The notes under the pieces were generated by a model. That model searched no databases, was not told the DNA's origin, and was given only the letters and a program-made list of their open reading frames with translations. The position numbers were made by a program, and so were the translations under genes. A DNA stretch of 64,000 nt from Ilumatobacter fluminis (GTDB taxonomy: Bacteria > Actinomycetota > Acidimicrobiia > Acidimicrobiales > Ilumatobacteraceae): NCBI RefSeq assembly GCF_004364865.1, contig NZ_SOAU01000001.1, positions 2,450,001 through 2,514,000 of the forward strand. The letters are read 5' to 3'. Shown here piece after piece: positions 47,920 to 56,037 of this stretch; the stretch's first letter is position 1, and the number at the start of each line of letters is the position of its first letter.

Positions 47920-48933
47920 GTGTCCGAGTCGGTGGACGAGACAGGCGGAGGTCGGGCCGCGCCGACGACACGGCAACGGATCGAGCGGACGGTCGGCGTC
48001 GCCGTGTTCGGGTTGCTCGTCGTCGCCCCGATGATCGTGGCGATCGCCACCGACCGATCCGACGTCGTGATGCCGCTCCAGTTCGGCGCCCTCGCCGGTG
48101 CGGTCGGCACGCTCGCAGGACGACGTGCCGCTGCCATCACGATCGCCTTCGGCGGTGTGGCCGTGTTCGCCGGCGGCCTCGTCGGCACCTCGGTACCCGC
48201 CGCCGTGGCGGTCTTCGGCCTGCTCGGCGTCGGCGTCGGCTGGTCGGCGATCGACGGACTGTCCAAGACCGTCAACGTCGGCGCCATCGCGGCCGGCTTC
48301 GCCGTGTCGCCGACGGTCGACGTCGGCGACGCCGCACTCGACGCCGTGTTGCTGGTCGGCGGGGCGCTGTGGGCCGCCGCAACGCTCTCGCTCCTCGTCC
48401 GACGGGGCACGATCCACGTCCACGTACCGGCCGCGACGCTGTCGCGCCGATCGGCGATCGCGTACTCGGTCGGTCTCGGGCTCGCCGCAGCCGTCGTGAA
48501 CGGGCTCGTCGTCGGGTACGAGGTCGAGCACGGCGCCTGGGCCAACCTCACCCTCTTCCTCGTCGCTCTTCCGTCACGCCACGACCTGTACCGAAAGGCG
48601 CTCGAACGGACGACCGGCACGGTCGTCGGTGGGGCGGCCGCCCTCCTCCTCGCCCGGGCACTACCGTGGCCCGACCTCTGGAGCGTGCTCTCGCTGCTCG
48701 CCATCGTGCCGATGCTCAAGGAGATGACGAACCGCTACTGGGTGTACTCGGCGTACCTCACGATCATGGTCGTGTTCAGCTCGTCCGATTCGACAGCGTC
48801 GCTCGTCGAGGCGAACCGCGACCGTGTCGTGCTCACCGCCGTCACCGCCGGGGCCGTCGTCGGGGTGGCGTGGATCGCGAACACGGTGTGGACGAGGACC
48901 CATCCGGATCACGAACCTCCGGCCCTGTCCTGA
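47920..48933 (+). CDS. FUSC-like membrane protein
   Basis: This 337-aa protein has two blocks of membrane helices (residues about 22-160 and 195-325) separated by a short cytoplasmic linker containing RRGTIHVHVPAATLSRRSA. The second block contains KEMTNRYWVYSAYLTIMVVF, typical of the FUSC superfamily of aromatic-acid or fusaric-acid resistance carriers and related membrane proteins. The GTG at 47920 is the most plausible start, since it keeps a short polar N-terminus. It is divergent from trpF. The substrate is unknown. Confidence 0.75.
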   Translation: MSESVDETGGGRAAPTTRQRIERTVGVAVFGLLVVAPMIVAIATDRSDVVMPLQFGALAGAVGTLAGRRAAAITIAFGGVAVFAGGLVGTSVPAAVAVFGLLGVGVGWSAIDGLSKTVNVGAIAAGFAVSPTVDVGDAALDAVLLVGGALWAAATLSLLVRRGTIHVHVPAATLSRRSAIAYSVGLGLAAAVVNGLVVGYEVEHGAWANLTLFLVALPSRHDLYRKALERTTGTVVGGAAALLLARALPWPDLWSVLSLLAIVPMLKEMTNRYWVYSAYLTIMVVFSSSDSTASLVEANRDRVVLTAVTAGAVVGVAWIANTVWTRTHPDHEPPALS

Positions 48934-48961
48934 TCGTCCCGGCCCGGCCACAATGAGCGGC

Positions 48962-49177
48962 ATGGAGCTGTTCGAGATCGAAGAAGAAGGTCGGATGTCG
49001 CGCGAGGAGGCGGCGAAGCGGTTGCACGCCCTCGCCGACTCGCTGGAGCGTCACAACGAGATCGAGTTCGTGCGCGACGGCATCCGCACGCGCGTCGCCG
49101 TCCCCGACAAGGTCGAGGTGGAGGTCGAACTCGAGGTCGGCGACGAGAGTTCGATCGAGATCGAGATCAGCTGGTGA
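48962..49177 (+). CDS. Amphi-Trp domain protein
   Basis: This is a 71-aa acidic protein: MELFEIEEEGRMSREEAAKRLHALADSL, then GIRTRVAVPDKVEVEVELE and a final Trp. This pattern matches the small amphi-Trp family, whose role is unknown. It lies 28 bp downstream of the FUSC-like gene on the same strand, so it may be the second gene of that unit. It is convergent with, and directly touches, the SpoIIAA-like gene (stop codons adjacent at 49177/49178). Confidence 0.82.
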   Translation: MELFEIEEEGRMSREEAAKRLHALADSLERHNEIEFVRDGIRTRVAVPDKVEVEVELEVGDESSIEIEISW

Positions 49178-49540
49178 TCAGCTGCTGATCCAGCCGGTCG
49201 CATCGTCGAGGGCGTCGGTGTGGAAGGTGCGCACCTCACCCGGCATCATCCAGCCGAACGCCTTCACCGTGCGCTGCAGCCAGGTCGCGTCGGTGACGAC
49301 GGCGATCTTGTCGTACGCGGTGAACGTGCGTGCACCGAGCTTCGCGTCCTCGAGCATGGCGTCGGCCTCGTAGCCGGTGAACTCTTCACCGAGCACGTAC
49401 AGCAGACGGATCTTCTCGTGCTCGGCCCGAGCCGCCTCGATCGCCGGGACGAGCACGTCCTCGTAGTCGTCGTCCTCGACTTCGCCGATGGCGCGGATCC
49501 CGACCACGTTGCCGGGAAGGTTCTCGATGAGCTGCAACAT
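49178..49540 (-). CDS. SpoIIAA-like STAS-fold protein
   Basis: The 120-aa product begins MLQLIENLPGNVVGIRAIGEVEDDDYEDVLVPAI and has a VLGEEFTGYEADAMLEDAKLG block. These match the SpoIIAA-like family of small STAS-fold proteins of unknown role, which often occur in environmental bacteria. There is no Ser phosphorylation motif like that of true anti-sigma factor antagonists. It lies downstream of trpC on the minus strand, 36 bp away, and may be cotranscribed with it. Confidence 0.85.
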   Translation of the reverse strand: MLQLIENLPGNVVGIRAIGEVEDDDYEDVLVPAIEAARAEHEKIRLLYVLGEEFTGYEADAMLEDAKLGARTFTAYDKIAVVTDATWLQRTVKAFGWMMPGEVRTFHTDALDDATGWISS

Positions 49541-49576
49541 GCAGCGGACACTAGAACAACGCGGTCGATGCCGAGT

Positions 49577-50350
49577 TCAGCCGATCATGTCGGCGATCGC
49601 CGCAGCGGGATCGCCGCTGGTGACGAGCGTCTCGCCGACCAGGACGGCGTCGAAACCCGCTGCGTGCAGGGCACGGGCATCGTCCGCGCCGCGGACCCCC
49701 GACTCGGCGACTCGGACGACGGTGTCGGGGATGACCCGACCGACCCGAACCGCTCGTTCGTGGTCGACCTGGAACGTGACGAGGTCGCGCTGGTTGACGC
49801 CGACGAGGGTGGCGTCCGCCGCCATCGCCGTCTCGAGTTCGGCTTCGTCGTGGATCTCGACGAGCACGTCGAGGCCGATGTCGGTCGCCAGCGCGTGCAA
49901 CTCGGCCAGTTCGTTCGGGTCGAGCGCCGCCGCGATCAGCAGCAGGCAGTCGGCACCCATGATGCGAGTGTCGGCGACGTCGTGTGCGCAGACGGTGAAG
50001 TCCTTGCGGATGACCGGCAGCGAGCACGCTGAGCGGGCCGCCTGGAGGTCGGCGACCGACCCGCCGAAGAACTCCTCGTCGGTGAGGACCGACAGGCACG
50101 CCGCTCCCCCACGCTCATAGATACGAGCCATCTCGGCCGGGTCGAGCCCGGCGTTGAGGTCGCCCTTCGACGGCGACCGCCGTTTGATCTCGCTGATGAC
50201 CGCCAGCGTCGGCGACGCTGCCAGCGCGGCGCGGAAGCCGCGCGTGGCGGGCTGGTCGCGGGCTTCGCTGATCAGGTTGTCGAGCGACCGGGTGTCGGCC
50301 GCCGCCACCTCACGGTGTCGTTCGAGGATCGAGTCGAGGTACGTCGCCAT
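49577..50350 (-). CDS. trpC: Indole-3-glycerol phosphate synthase
   Basis: The 257-aa TIM barrel carries SEIKRRSPSKGDL, VLTDEEFFGGS, PVIRKDFTV, VGVNQRDL, AESGVRG and VLVGETLV, all hallmarks of TrpC. It forms indole-3-glycerol phosphate for the TrpA/TrpB pair encoded 2.4 kb away on the same strand. The ATG at 50350 is preferred; a TTG six bases earlier is in frame. It begins 25 bp downstream of the glyS stop, so glyS and trpC may be cotranscribed. Confidence 0.96.
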   Translation of the reverse strand: MATYLDSILERHREVAAADTRSLDNLISEARDQPATRGFRAALAASPTLAVISEIKRRSPSKGDLNAGLDPAEMARIYERGGAACLSVLTDEEFFGGSVADLQAARSACSLPVIRKDFTVCAHDVADTRIMGADCLLLIAAALDPNELAELHALATDIGLDVLVEIHDEAELETAMAADATLVGVNQRDLVTFQVDHERAVRVGRVIPDTVVRVAESGVRGADDARALHAAGFDAVLVGETLVTSGDPAAAIADMIG

Positions 50351-50375
50351 CGTCAATCGGCGGGCGTCGCGGCCC

Positions 50376-51698
50376 TCAGAAGCCGAGCTTCTCGGTGAGC
50401 AGCGGCATGAGCTCGGCGATCGGCACGCGCACCTGCTCCATCGTGTCGCGTTCGCGGACGGTGACCGCGTTGTCGTCGAGCGAGTCGAAGTCGACCGTGA
50501 TGCACAGCGGCGTCCCGATCTCGTCCTGGCGGCGGTACCGCTTGCCGATCGACTGGGTCTCGTCGTAGTCGACCATGTAGCGATCGCCGACGAGCTTGCG
50601 GACCTCGTGCGCCAGCGGCGTCAGGGTGTCCTTCTTCGAGAGGGGCAGTACCGCCACCTTGTACGGGGCGAGGCGCGGGTGCAGCCGGAGCACGGTGCGG
50701 ACGTCGCTCTTGTCGCCGTCGCCGACCTCCTCCTCGTCGTACGCGGCGAGCAGGAAGGCCGCCATCGTGCGGGTGGCTCCGGCCGCCGGCTCGATCACGT
50801 ACGGAACGTAGCGCTCGTTGTTCGGCTGGTCGAAGTAGTCGAGCCGCTCGCCCGAGTGCTCCGAGTGCTGCTTGAGGTCGTAGTCGGTGCGCTGGGCGAT
50901 GCCCTCGAGCTCGTCCCAGCCCCACGGGAACGTGAACTCCACGTCGGAGGTGCCGGTCGAGTAGTGCGACAGCTCGTCGTCGTCGTGGGCACGGATGCGG
51001 AGCATGTCGGCGGGGATGCCGTGGCGGACGTACCAGTCGAGCCGCTCGTTGCACCAGTACTCGTACCACTGCGGGCCCTCGGCCGGCGGCACGAAGAACT
51101 CGAGCTCCATCTGCTCGAACTCGCGGGTGCGGAAGATCCAGTTCTGCGGGGTGATCTCGTTGCGGAAGCTCTTGCCGACCTGGGCGATGCCGAACGGCGG
51201 CTTCTTGCGGGTCGTCTGGAGTACCTGTCCGAAGTTGGTGAACATGCCCTGGGCCGTCTCGGGGCGCAGGTAGGCGTCGGCGCCCGACCCCTCGACCGGG
51301 CCGGCCTGGGTCTTGAACATGAGGTTGAACTCGCGCGCCTCGGTGAAGGAGTTCTTGGCGCCACACGACGGGCACGTGTTCGGGTCGTCGAGCTTGTCTT
51401 CGCGGAACCGGTTCTTGCAGTTGGTGCAATCGACGAGCGGGTCGGTGAAGTTCGACAGGTGCCCCGAGGCCTCCCACACCTGCGGCGGGCCGAGGATCGC
51501 GGCGTCGATCAACACGACGTCGTCGCGCTGCTGCACCATCGCCCGGACCCATGCCTCCTTGACGTTGCGGAGCAGGAGCGAACCGAGCGGGCCGTAGTCG
51601 TAGGTCGAGCGGAAGCCGCCGTAGATCTCGGCGGACGGGTACACGAACCCGCGGCGCTTGCAGAGGTTGACGATCTGGTCGAGCTCGGTTGCCGGCAT
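50376..51698 (-). CDS. glyS: Glycine--tRNA ligase (alpha2 type)
   Basis: This 440-aa class II synthetase has the N-terminal LCKRRGFVYPSAEIYGG block and DYGPLG. A zinc-type Cys pair (CTNCKNRF and CPSCGAK) is present, with motif 2 FRNEITPQNWIFRTREFEQ and a C-terminal anticodon domain (APYKVAVLPLS). The length and domain order fit the single-chain alpha2 enzyme used by Actinobacteria. It divides the window: selO starts divergently 78 bp away. Confidence 0.96.
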   Translation of the reverse strand: MPATELDQIVNLCKRRGFVYPSAEIYGGFRSTYDYGPLGSLLLRNVKEAWVRAMVQQRDDVVLIDAAILGPPQVWEASGHLSNFTDPLVDCTNCKNRFREDKLDDPNTCPSCGAKNSFTEAREFNLMFKTQAGPVEGSGADAYLRPETAQGMFTNFGQVLQTTRKKPPFGIAQVGKSFRNEITPQNWIFRTREFEQMELEFFVPPAEGPQWYEYWCNERLDWYVRHGIPADMLRIRAHDDDELSHYSTGTSDVEFTFPWGWDELEGIAQRTDYDLKQHSEHSGERLDYFDQPNNERYVPYVIEPAAGATRTMAAFLLAAYDEEEVGDGDKSDVRTVLRLHPRLAPYKVAVLPLSKKDTLTPLAHEVRKLVGDRYMVDYDETQSIGKRYRRQDEIGTPLCITVDFDSLDDNAVTVRERDTMEQVRVPIAELMPLLTEKLGF

Positions 51699-51776
51699 AG
51701 GGCGACCAGGCTAGGGCCTGATCACGGCGACCGAGGGGGCCGTTTGGGACGCGCGTTCTCCAGCGATACTGGAGCC

Positions 51777-53258
51777 ATGTCGACCGCAGTTTCCGACATC
51801 GAGCTCACCAGCACGTACCGGGCGACGCTGCCCGAACTCGCCGTCGATTGGGAGGCGGCCGAGATGCCCGATCCGCGTCTCGTTGCGTTCAACGACACTC
51901 TGGCCGCCGATCTCGGGCTGGCGGCCTTGCGCGACCAGGTCGACGTGCTCGCCGGCCAGCGGCTGCTGCCCGGCTCCCATCCCGTCGCCATGGCGTACGC
52001 CGGGCACCAGTTCGGCAGCTACAACCCGCAGCTCGGCGACGGCCGCGCGCTCCTGCTCGGCGAGGTGACCGGGCCCGACGGGCAGCGGGTCGATCTCCAC
52101 CTGAAGGGTTCGGGTCGCACCCCGTTCGCACGTGGCGGCGACGGTCGAGCGGCGCTGGGCTCGATGCTGCGCGAGTTCCTCTTCGCCGAGGCGATCCACG
52201 CGCCCGGCATCCCGACCACTCGGGCGCTGGCCGTGGTGACGACCGGCGACCGGGTCCACCGCGCCGGCGACGACGTCGGGGCACTCCTGGTGCGCGTCGC
52301 TGCGAGCCACCTGCGGGTCGGCACGTTCGAGTATGCAGCGAGGCTTCCCGACCGGTCGGTCTTGCAGCGCCTCACCGACCAGGCGATCGAGCGGCATCAC
52401 CCGGGCGCCGCCGATGCGGACGTCCCGGCGTTCGGCCTGCTCGATGCGGTCGTCGGGGTCCAAGCCGAGCTGATCGCCCAGTGGATGCTCGTCGGCTTCG
52501 TGCACGGCGTCATGAACACCGACAACACGACGATCTCCGGCGAGACGATCGACTACGGCCCGTGTGCGTTCATGAACCGGTTCGACCCCGACACCGTGTT
52601 CTCGTCGATCGACCACGGCGGCCGATATCGCTATGCGCATCAGCCGTCGATCGCCGAGTGGAACCTGACCCGACTCGCCGAATCGCTGCTCCCACTCGTG
52701 GTCGCCCCCGACCAGGGGAACGTGGACGACGCGGTCGCCGAGGCTCGCTCGGTCCTCGAGACGTTCATGCCTCGGTTCCGGACCGCCTGGGAAGCCGGGA
52801 TGCGCCGCAAACTGGGCCTGCTCGACGAGCACGACGGCGACGCCGAGCTGTTCGACGAACTGGTCGCCGCGATGCGCGACGACCGGGCCGACCTGACCCT
52901 CACGTTCCGCATGCTCGCCGACGAGGCCCGGCGCAGCACGCAGTTGGTGTCGGCCCCGCTCGACCATGGCGAGGCGGTCGGTGCGTGGGTCGACGGCTGG
53001 ACGGCGCGGCTCGAACGCGAGGGTCGCGATGCCGATGCGGTCGCCGCCGCGATGGACGCCGTCAACCCGATCTACGTGCCGCGCAACCACCTGGTCGAGG
53101 AGGCGCTCAGCGCCGCTGCCTCGGGCGACATGGAACCGTTCGGCACGATGCTCGACGCCGTGACCGACCCGTTCACCGCCCGCCCCGGCCTCGAACGCCA
53201 CGCCCGCCCGGCGCCCGACGATTTCGACCGCACCTACCAGACCTTCTGCGGCACCTGA
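51777..53258 (+). CDS. selO: SelO-family protein AMPylase (YdiU-like)
   Basis: This 493-aa pseudokinase has GDGRALLLGEV, LKGSGRTPFARGGDGRA (Lys110 region) and HGVMNTDNTTISGETIDYGPCAFM, with Asp249, Asn250 and Asp259 matching the metal and catalytic residues of SelO. SelO transfers AMP to protein Ser/Thr/Tyr hydroxyls and is linked to redox stress. A Cys near the C-terminus (TFCGT) stands where Sec or Cys occurs in the family. It begins 78 bp from the divergent glyS. The ATG at 51777 gives the normal N-terminus. Confidence 0.94.
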   Translation: MSTAVSDIELTSTYRATLPELAVDWEAAEMPDPRLVAFNDTLAADLGLAALRDQVDVLAGQRLLPGSHPVAMAYAGHQFGSYNPQLGDGRALLLGEVTGPDGQRVDLHLKGSGRTPFARGGDGRAALGSMLREFLFAEAIHAPGIPTTRALAVVTTGDRVHRAGDDVGALLVRVAASHLRVGTFEYAARLPDRSVLQRLTDQAIERHHPGAADADVPAFGLLDAVVGVQAELIAQWMLVGFVHGVMNTDNTTISGETIDYGPCAFMNRFDPDTVFSSIDHGGRYRYAHQPSIAEWNLTRLAESLLPLVVAPDQGNVDDAVAEARSVLETFMPRFRTAWEAGMRRKLGLLDEHDGDAELFDELVAAMRDDRADLTLTFRMLADEARRSTQLVSAPLDHGEAVGAWVDGWTARLEREGRDADAVAAAMDAVNPIYVPRNHLVEEALSAAASGDMEPFGTMLDAVTDPFTARPGLERHARPAPDDFDRTYQTFCGT

Positions 53259-53269
53259 CGAGATGGGAG

Positions 53270-53321
53270 CATGGGGTCGGATACGTTTCGTCGGCCCCGA
53301 CGAAACGTATCCGACCCCATG
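53270..53321. repeat. Perfect 25-bp-arm hairpin sharing the GGGGTC core
   Basis: Arms 53270-53294 and 53297-53321 are exact reverse complements with only a CC loop. The left arm begins CATGGGGTCGGATACG. The GATGGGGTCAGA-like core is also present in the inverted repeat at 18187-18270, suggesting one repeat family. It lies 11 bp after selO and 25 bp before the next gene, so it may act as a selO terminator. A longer frame of the next gene reads through it, which I reject as a start. Confidence 0.85.
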
Positions 53322-53346
53322 TCGTGCTGTATGCGAGGCTGCGGGG

Positions 53347-53826
53347 ATGAGTTCGATCGCCGACATCGCACCTGCGTTCATCGAGACCGCACACCGGATC
53401 GTCTGGGCGACGGTCGCCTCGGTCGACCCGCAGGGCCGACCGCGCTCTCGGGTACTGCACCCGATCTGGGAGTTCGACGGCAACCGCCTCGTCGGCTGGA
53501 TCGGCACCGCTCCGACGCCGGTCAAGGTGGCCCACCTCGAACACACCCCGTTCGTGTCGGTGAACTACTGGGATGCTCAGCAGGACATCGCCACCGCCGA
53601 GTGCAACGCCGAACTCCTCACCGATGACGAGACCTGCACCCGGGTCTGGAACCTGCTGAAGGACGGCCCCGAGCCGGTCGGGTACGACCCGACCATGATC
53701 CCCGTCTGGAACGAGCCCACCGACGAGACGTTCGTCGCCATGCGGCTCGATCCGTGGCGGCTCCGGGTGTTCCCCGGTTCGATGCTGCTCGAGGGCTCGG
53801 GCGACATCCTCGACTGGCACGCCTGA
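53347..53826 (+). CDS. Pyridoxamine 5'-phosphate oxidase-fold protein
   Basis: This 159-aa protein has the split-barrel FMN/F420-binding pattern: AHRIVWATVASVDPQGRPRSRVLHPIW then RLVGWIGTAPTPVKVAHLEHTPFVSVNYWD. Family members bind FMN, heme or F420. The cofactor here is unknown; the RSRVLHPIW segment favours flavin or F420. ATG 53347 is preferred; upstream in-frame codons lie in the hairpin. It ends 20 bp before a tRNA gene. Confidence 0.85.
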   Translation: MSSIADIAPAFIETAHRIVWATVASVDPQGRPRSRVLHPIWEFDGNRLVGWIGTAPTPVKVAHLEHTPFVSVNYWDAQQDIATAECNAELLTDDETCTRVWNLLKDGPEPVGYDPTMIPVWNEPTDETFVAMRLDPWRLRVFPGSMLLEGSGDILDWHA

Positions 53827-53846
53827 CCGGTAGGATCTCCCGCTCC

Positions 53847-53923
53847 GGGCGTTTAGCTCAGTTGGCTAGAGCGCTTCCCTTACAAGGAAGATGTCGGGGG
53901 TTCGAGTCCCTCAACGCCCACCA
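53847..53923 (+). tRNA. tRNA-Val (TAC)
   Basis: A complete cloverleaf is visible: acceptor GGGCGTT/AACGCCC, D arm with TTGGCT, anticodon stem CTTCC/GGAAG around loop CTTACAA (anticodon TAC, Val GUA), T loop TTCGAGT, discriminator A and an encoded CCA. It lies 20 bp after the PNPOx-like gene. Confidence 0.97.
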
Positions 53924-53980
53924 GCGGTGTCAGGTTGTTGATGTCGGGTTGATGGTGTCAGGTCCGGTACCACCCCGCCC

Positions 53981-54127
53981 ATGGCGCTGACGCTGCGTCT
54001 CACCGACGACGAGAGGCGCTGCCATGACGTTGCCGCCCGGACGGCGCGTCATGACGTCGCGCCGTCTCGACTCGAGCTTGCGAACATCACGGCTCGACTG
54101 AGCTCGCTCTCGCCAAAGTTGGAGTGA
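53981..54127 (+). pseudogene. Possible remnant of a ribbon-helix-helix antitoxin
   Basis: A 48-codon frame begins MALTLRLTDDE, the typical first strand of CopG/RHH antitoxins, but then loses the expected helical pattern. This suggests a truncated or frameshifted relic. It lies next to tRNA-Val, a frequent site for acquired DNA, and its end runs into the TetR-operator region. The 53924-53980 segment has a GGTGTCAGG direct repeat but nothing else recognisable. Confidence 0.3.
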
Positions 54128-54167
54128 CACTCGACTTCGGTTTGACAAGTTGGAGTCGCACTACAAC
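54118..54167. promoter_or_regulatory. Two TetR-type operator candidates 31 bp apart
   Basis: GTTGGAGTCGCACTACAAC (54149-54167) is a perfect GTTGnAGT/ACTnCAAC palindrome around CGC. A similar imperfect copy (GTTGGAGTGACACTCGACT) occupies 54118-54136, three helical turns upstream. Both lie just before the TetR gene start at 54180, the usual place for autorepression. Confidence 0.6.
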
Positions 54168-54179
54168 AATGCTCGGCTC

Positions 54180-54803
54180 ATGGGGGCCGAACCGCACACG
54201 AACACCGGACGGGCGGCGAAGACGCGTCTGCGGCTCGTCGAGGCGGTCCGGAGCACGATCGAGGACGAAGGTGCCGTGTCCGCCGGCGAGGTCGCCAGGC
54301 GGGCAGGAACGTCGTCGGCGACCTTCTACAACTACTTCGAGTCGCACGAGGTCGCCGTCGCCGGTGCGTTCGACGCCGCGATGGTCGACCTGGTCGCGTT
54401 CGTCGAGCACGAACTCGACGTCGCCGAACTCCTCGATGCCGAGCTGACACCGTTCCTCGAAGGCTGGACATGGCGTGCGTTCGGCTTCTTTCGCGAGAAC
54501 TCGGTGGTGTTCGACCTCGCTCGGTCGCTCCATCTCCGCTCGCCCGAGATCCGCACGATCTACCGCGAGCGCGAGGCCGAGGCACTCGCCCACTACACCC
54601 GCTTCGTCCGCCTCGGCCAGCGGGCGTCGGTCATCCGCGACGGCGACACCGACGCGATGGCCGAGGCGATGATGCTCACCTCGCAGGGCTGGAACCATCC
54701 CCGCGTCCTGTCGTGCGAACGCAACGGTGCACTGCACTGCGAGATCGTGCATGCCATGGCGGCGCACCTCGCCCCACCCAGCAAGCAAGGAGACCCGGCA
54801 TGA
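54180..54803 (+). CDS. TetR-family regulator of the thiolase/oxygenase cassette
   Basis: The 207-aa product has a TetR DNA-binding head (about residues 12-60: AAKTRLRLVEAVRSTIEDEG then VARRAGTSSATFYNYFES) and a helical ligand domain. A TTG at 54150 is an alternative start, but ATG 54180 is favoured since a palindromic operator covers the earlier codon. Its stop overlaps the thiolase start by 4 bp (ATGA), so all three genes form an operon. It likely senses a CoA thioester or carotenoid-type ligand; this is inference. Confidence 0.88.
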   Translation: MGAEPHTNTGRAAKTRLRLVEAVRSTIEDEGAVSAGEVARRAGTSSATFYNYFESHEVAVAGAFDAAMVDLVAFVEHELDVAELLDAELTPFLEGWTWRAFGFFRENSVVFDLARSLHLRSPEIRTIYREREAEALAHYTRFVRLGQRASVIRDGDTDAMAEAMMLTSQGWNHPRVLSCERNGALHCEIVHAMAAHLAPPSKQGDPA

Positions 54804-56017
54804 CCTACGTGCTCGGCGGCTACCAGACCGACTTCGCCCGCAACCTGCGCCGCGAGGAACTGACCCTCGACGACCTCGTCGAGGAGATCGTCCGTGGCAC
54901 CCTCGGCAGCGCCGCGATCGACGTGGCCCAGGTCGAGAGCATCCACGTGGGCAACGCGTTCGGTCAGCTCTACACGGGCCAGGGGCACCTCGGCGCCATG
55001 CCGGCCACCGTCGTGCCCGAACTCGCCGGCGTACCGGCGATGCGGCACGAGGCCGCGTGCGCATCTGCCTCGATCGCCGCACTGGCGGCCATGGCCGAGA
55101 TCGAGGCGGGCCGCTACGACGTCGTGCTCGTGCTCGGTGCCGAACAGGAACGAACGATGCCCGGCATCCAGGCCGCCCAGGTGCAAGCCGCGGCGGCGCA
55201 CGTGCCGACCGAGACCGGTGGCGACCTGCCGATCTGGCCGGCGATGTTCGACCGCATCGCCGACGAGTACGACCGCCGATTCGGCGTCGACGATGCCCAT
55301 CTGCGCTCGATCGCCGAACTCAACTTCTCCAACGCCCAGACCAACCCGAACGCCCAGACCCGAGGGTGGAACCTCGGACCCGAGATGTTCGCCGCCGACG
55401 ACCACGCCAATCCGGTCGTGGTCGGCCGCCTGCGCCGCACCGACTGCACCCACATCACCGACGGCGGAGCGGGCGTCGTGCTCGTCTCGGAGCGGTGGAT
55501 GGCGCAGCACCGTCCGTCGGTCGACGAGGCCCGGATCGTCGGGTGGGGGCACCGCACCGTCGGCCTGCCGCTCGAGCCGAAGCTCGCCGCCAGCCGGAAC
55601 GACGCCTACGTGATGCCCCACGTGCGCCAGGCCATCACCGACGCCTGGAAGCGGGCCGGGGTCGACGACGTCGCAGCGATCGACGCGATCGAGACACACG
55701 ACTGCATGACGGCGTCGGAGTACATGGCCATCGACCACTTCGGCCTCACCGAGCCCGGGCGGTCGTGGCAAGCGATCGACGACGGCACGATCGCCCGAGA
55801 CGGCGCCACGCCGATCAATGCGAGCGGCGGCCTGCTCGGCGGCGGCCACCCGGTCGGATCGACCGGCGTCCGCATGCTCGTCGACGCCTGCAAGCAAGTG
55901 CGCGGGACGGCCAACGGCTACCAGGTCGACGGCGTCCGCCGAGCACAGACCCTGAACATCGGCGGCTCGACCGCCACCACCGTCAGCTTCGTCGTCGAAC
56001 CCGCCACCGCGGGCTGA
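54800..56017 (+). CDS. Thiolase-superfamily protein (SCP-x-like acetyl-CoA acetyltransferase)
   Basis: This 405-aa thiolase-fold protein has the active-site Cys in AACASASIAAL, the His-containing IETHDCMTASEYMAIDHFGL and the GGLLGGGHPVGSTG motif. The lack of the usual CASG pattern and the NASGG segment point to the SCP-x/degradative subgroup rather than a plain acetoacetyl-CoA thiolase. Such enzymes often pair with a DUF35 OB-fold partner, but none is encoded here. The start is ATG 54800, overlapping the TetR stop. It probably thiolytically cleaves a 3-oxoacyl-CoA. Confidence 0.88.
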   Translation: MTYVLGGYQTDFARNLRREELTLDDLVEEIVRGTLGSAAIDVAQVESIHVGNAFGQLYTGQGHLGAMPATVVPELAGVPAMRHEAACASASIAALAAMAEIEAGRYDVVLVLGAEQERTMPGIQAAQVQAAAAHVPTETGGDLPIWPAMFDRIADEYDRRFGVDDAHLRSIAELNFSNAQTNPNAQTRGWNLGPEMFAADDHANPVVVGRLRRTDCTHITDGGAGVVLVSERWMAQHRPSVDEARIVGWGHRTVGLPLEPKLAASRNDAYVMPHVRQAITDAWKRAGVDDVAAIDAIETHDCMTASEYMAIDHFGLTEPGRSWQAIDDGTIARDGATPINASGGLLGGGHPVGSTGVRMLVDACKQVRGTANGYQVDGVRRAQTLNIGGSTATTVSFVVEPATAG

Positions 56018-56037
56018 CCCTCCCCAGGAGCACCACC

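Noticed and set aside
53263-53346. Earlier start for the PNPOx-like gene inside the hairpin
   Set aside because: Coding would run through a perfect inverted repeat; the ATG at 53347 fits the family N-terminus.
54150-54179. TTG start of the TetR gene at 54150
   Set aside because: It lies inside a perfect operator palindrome; ATG 54180 gives the normal TetR lead.
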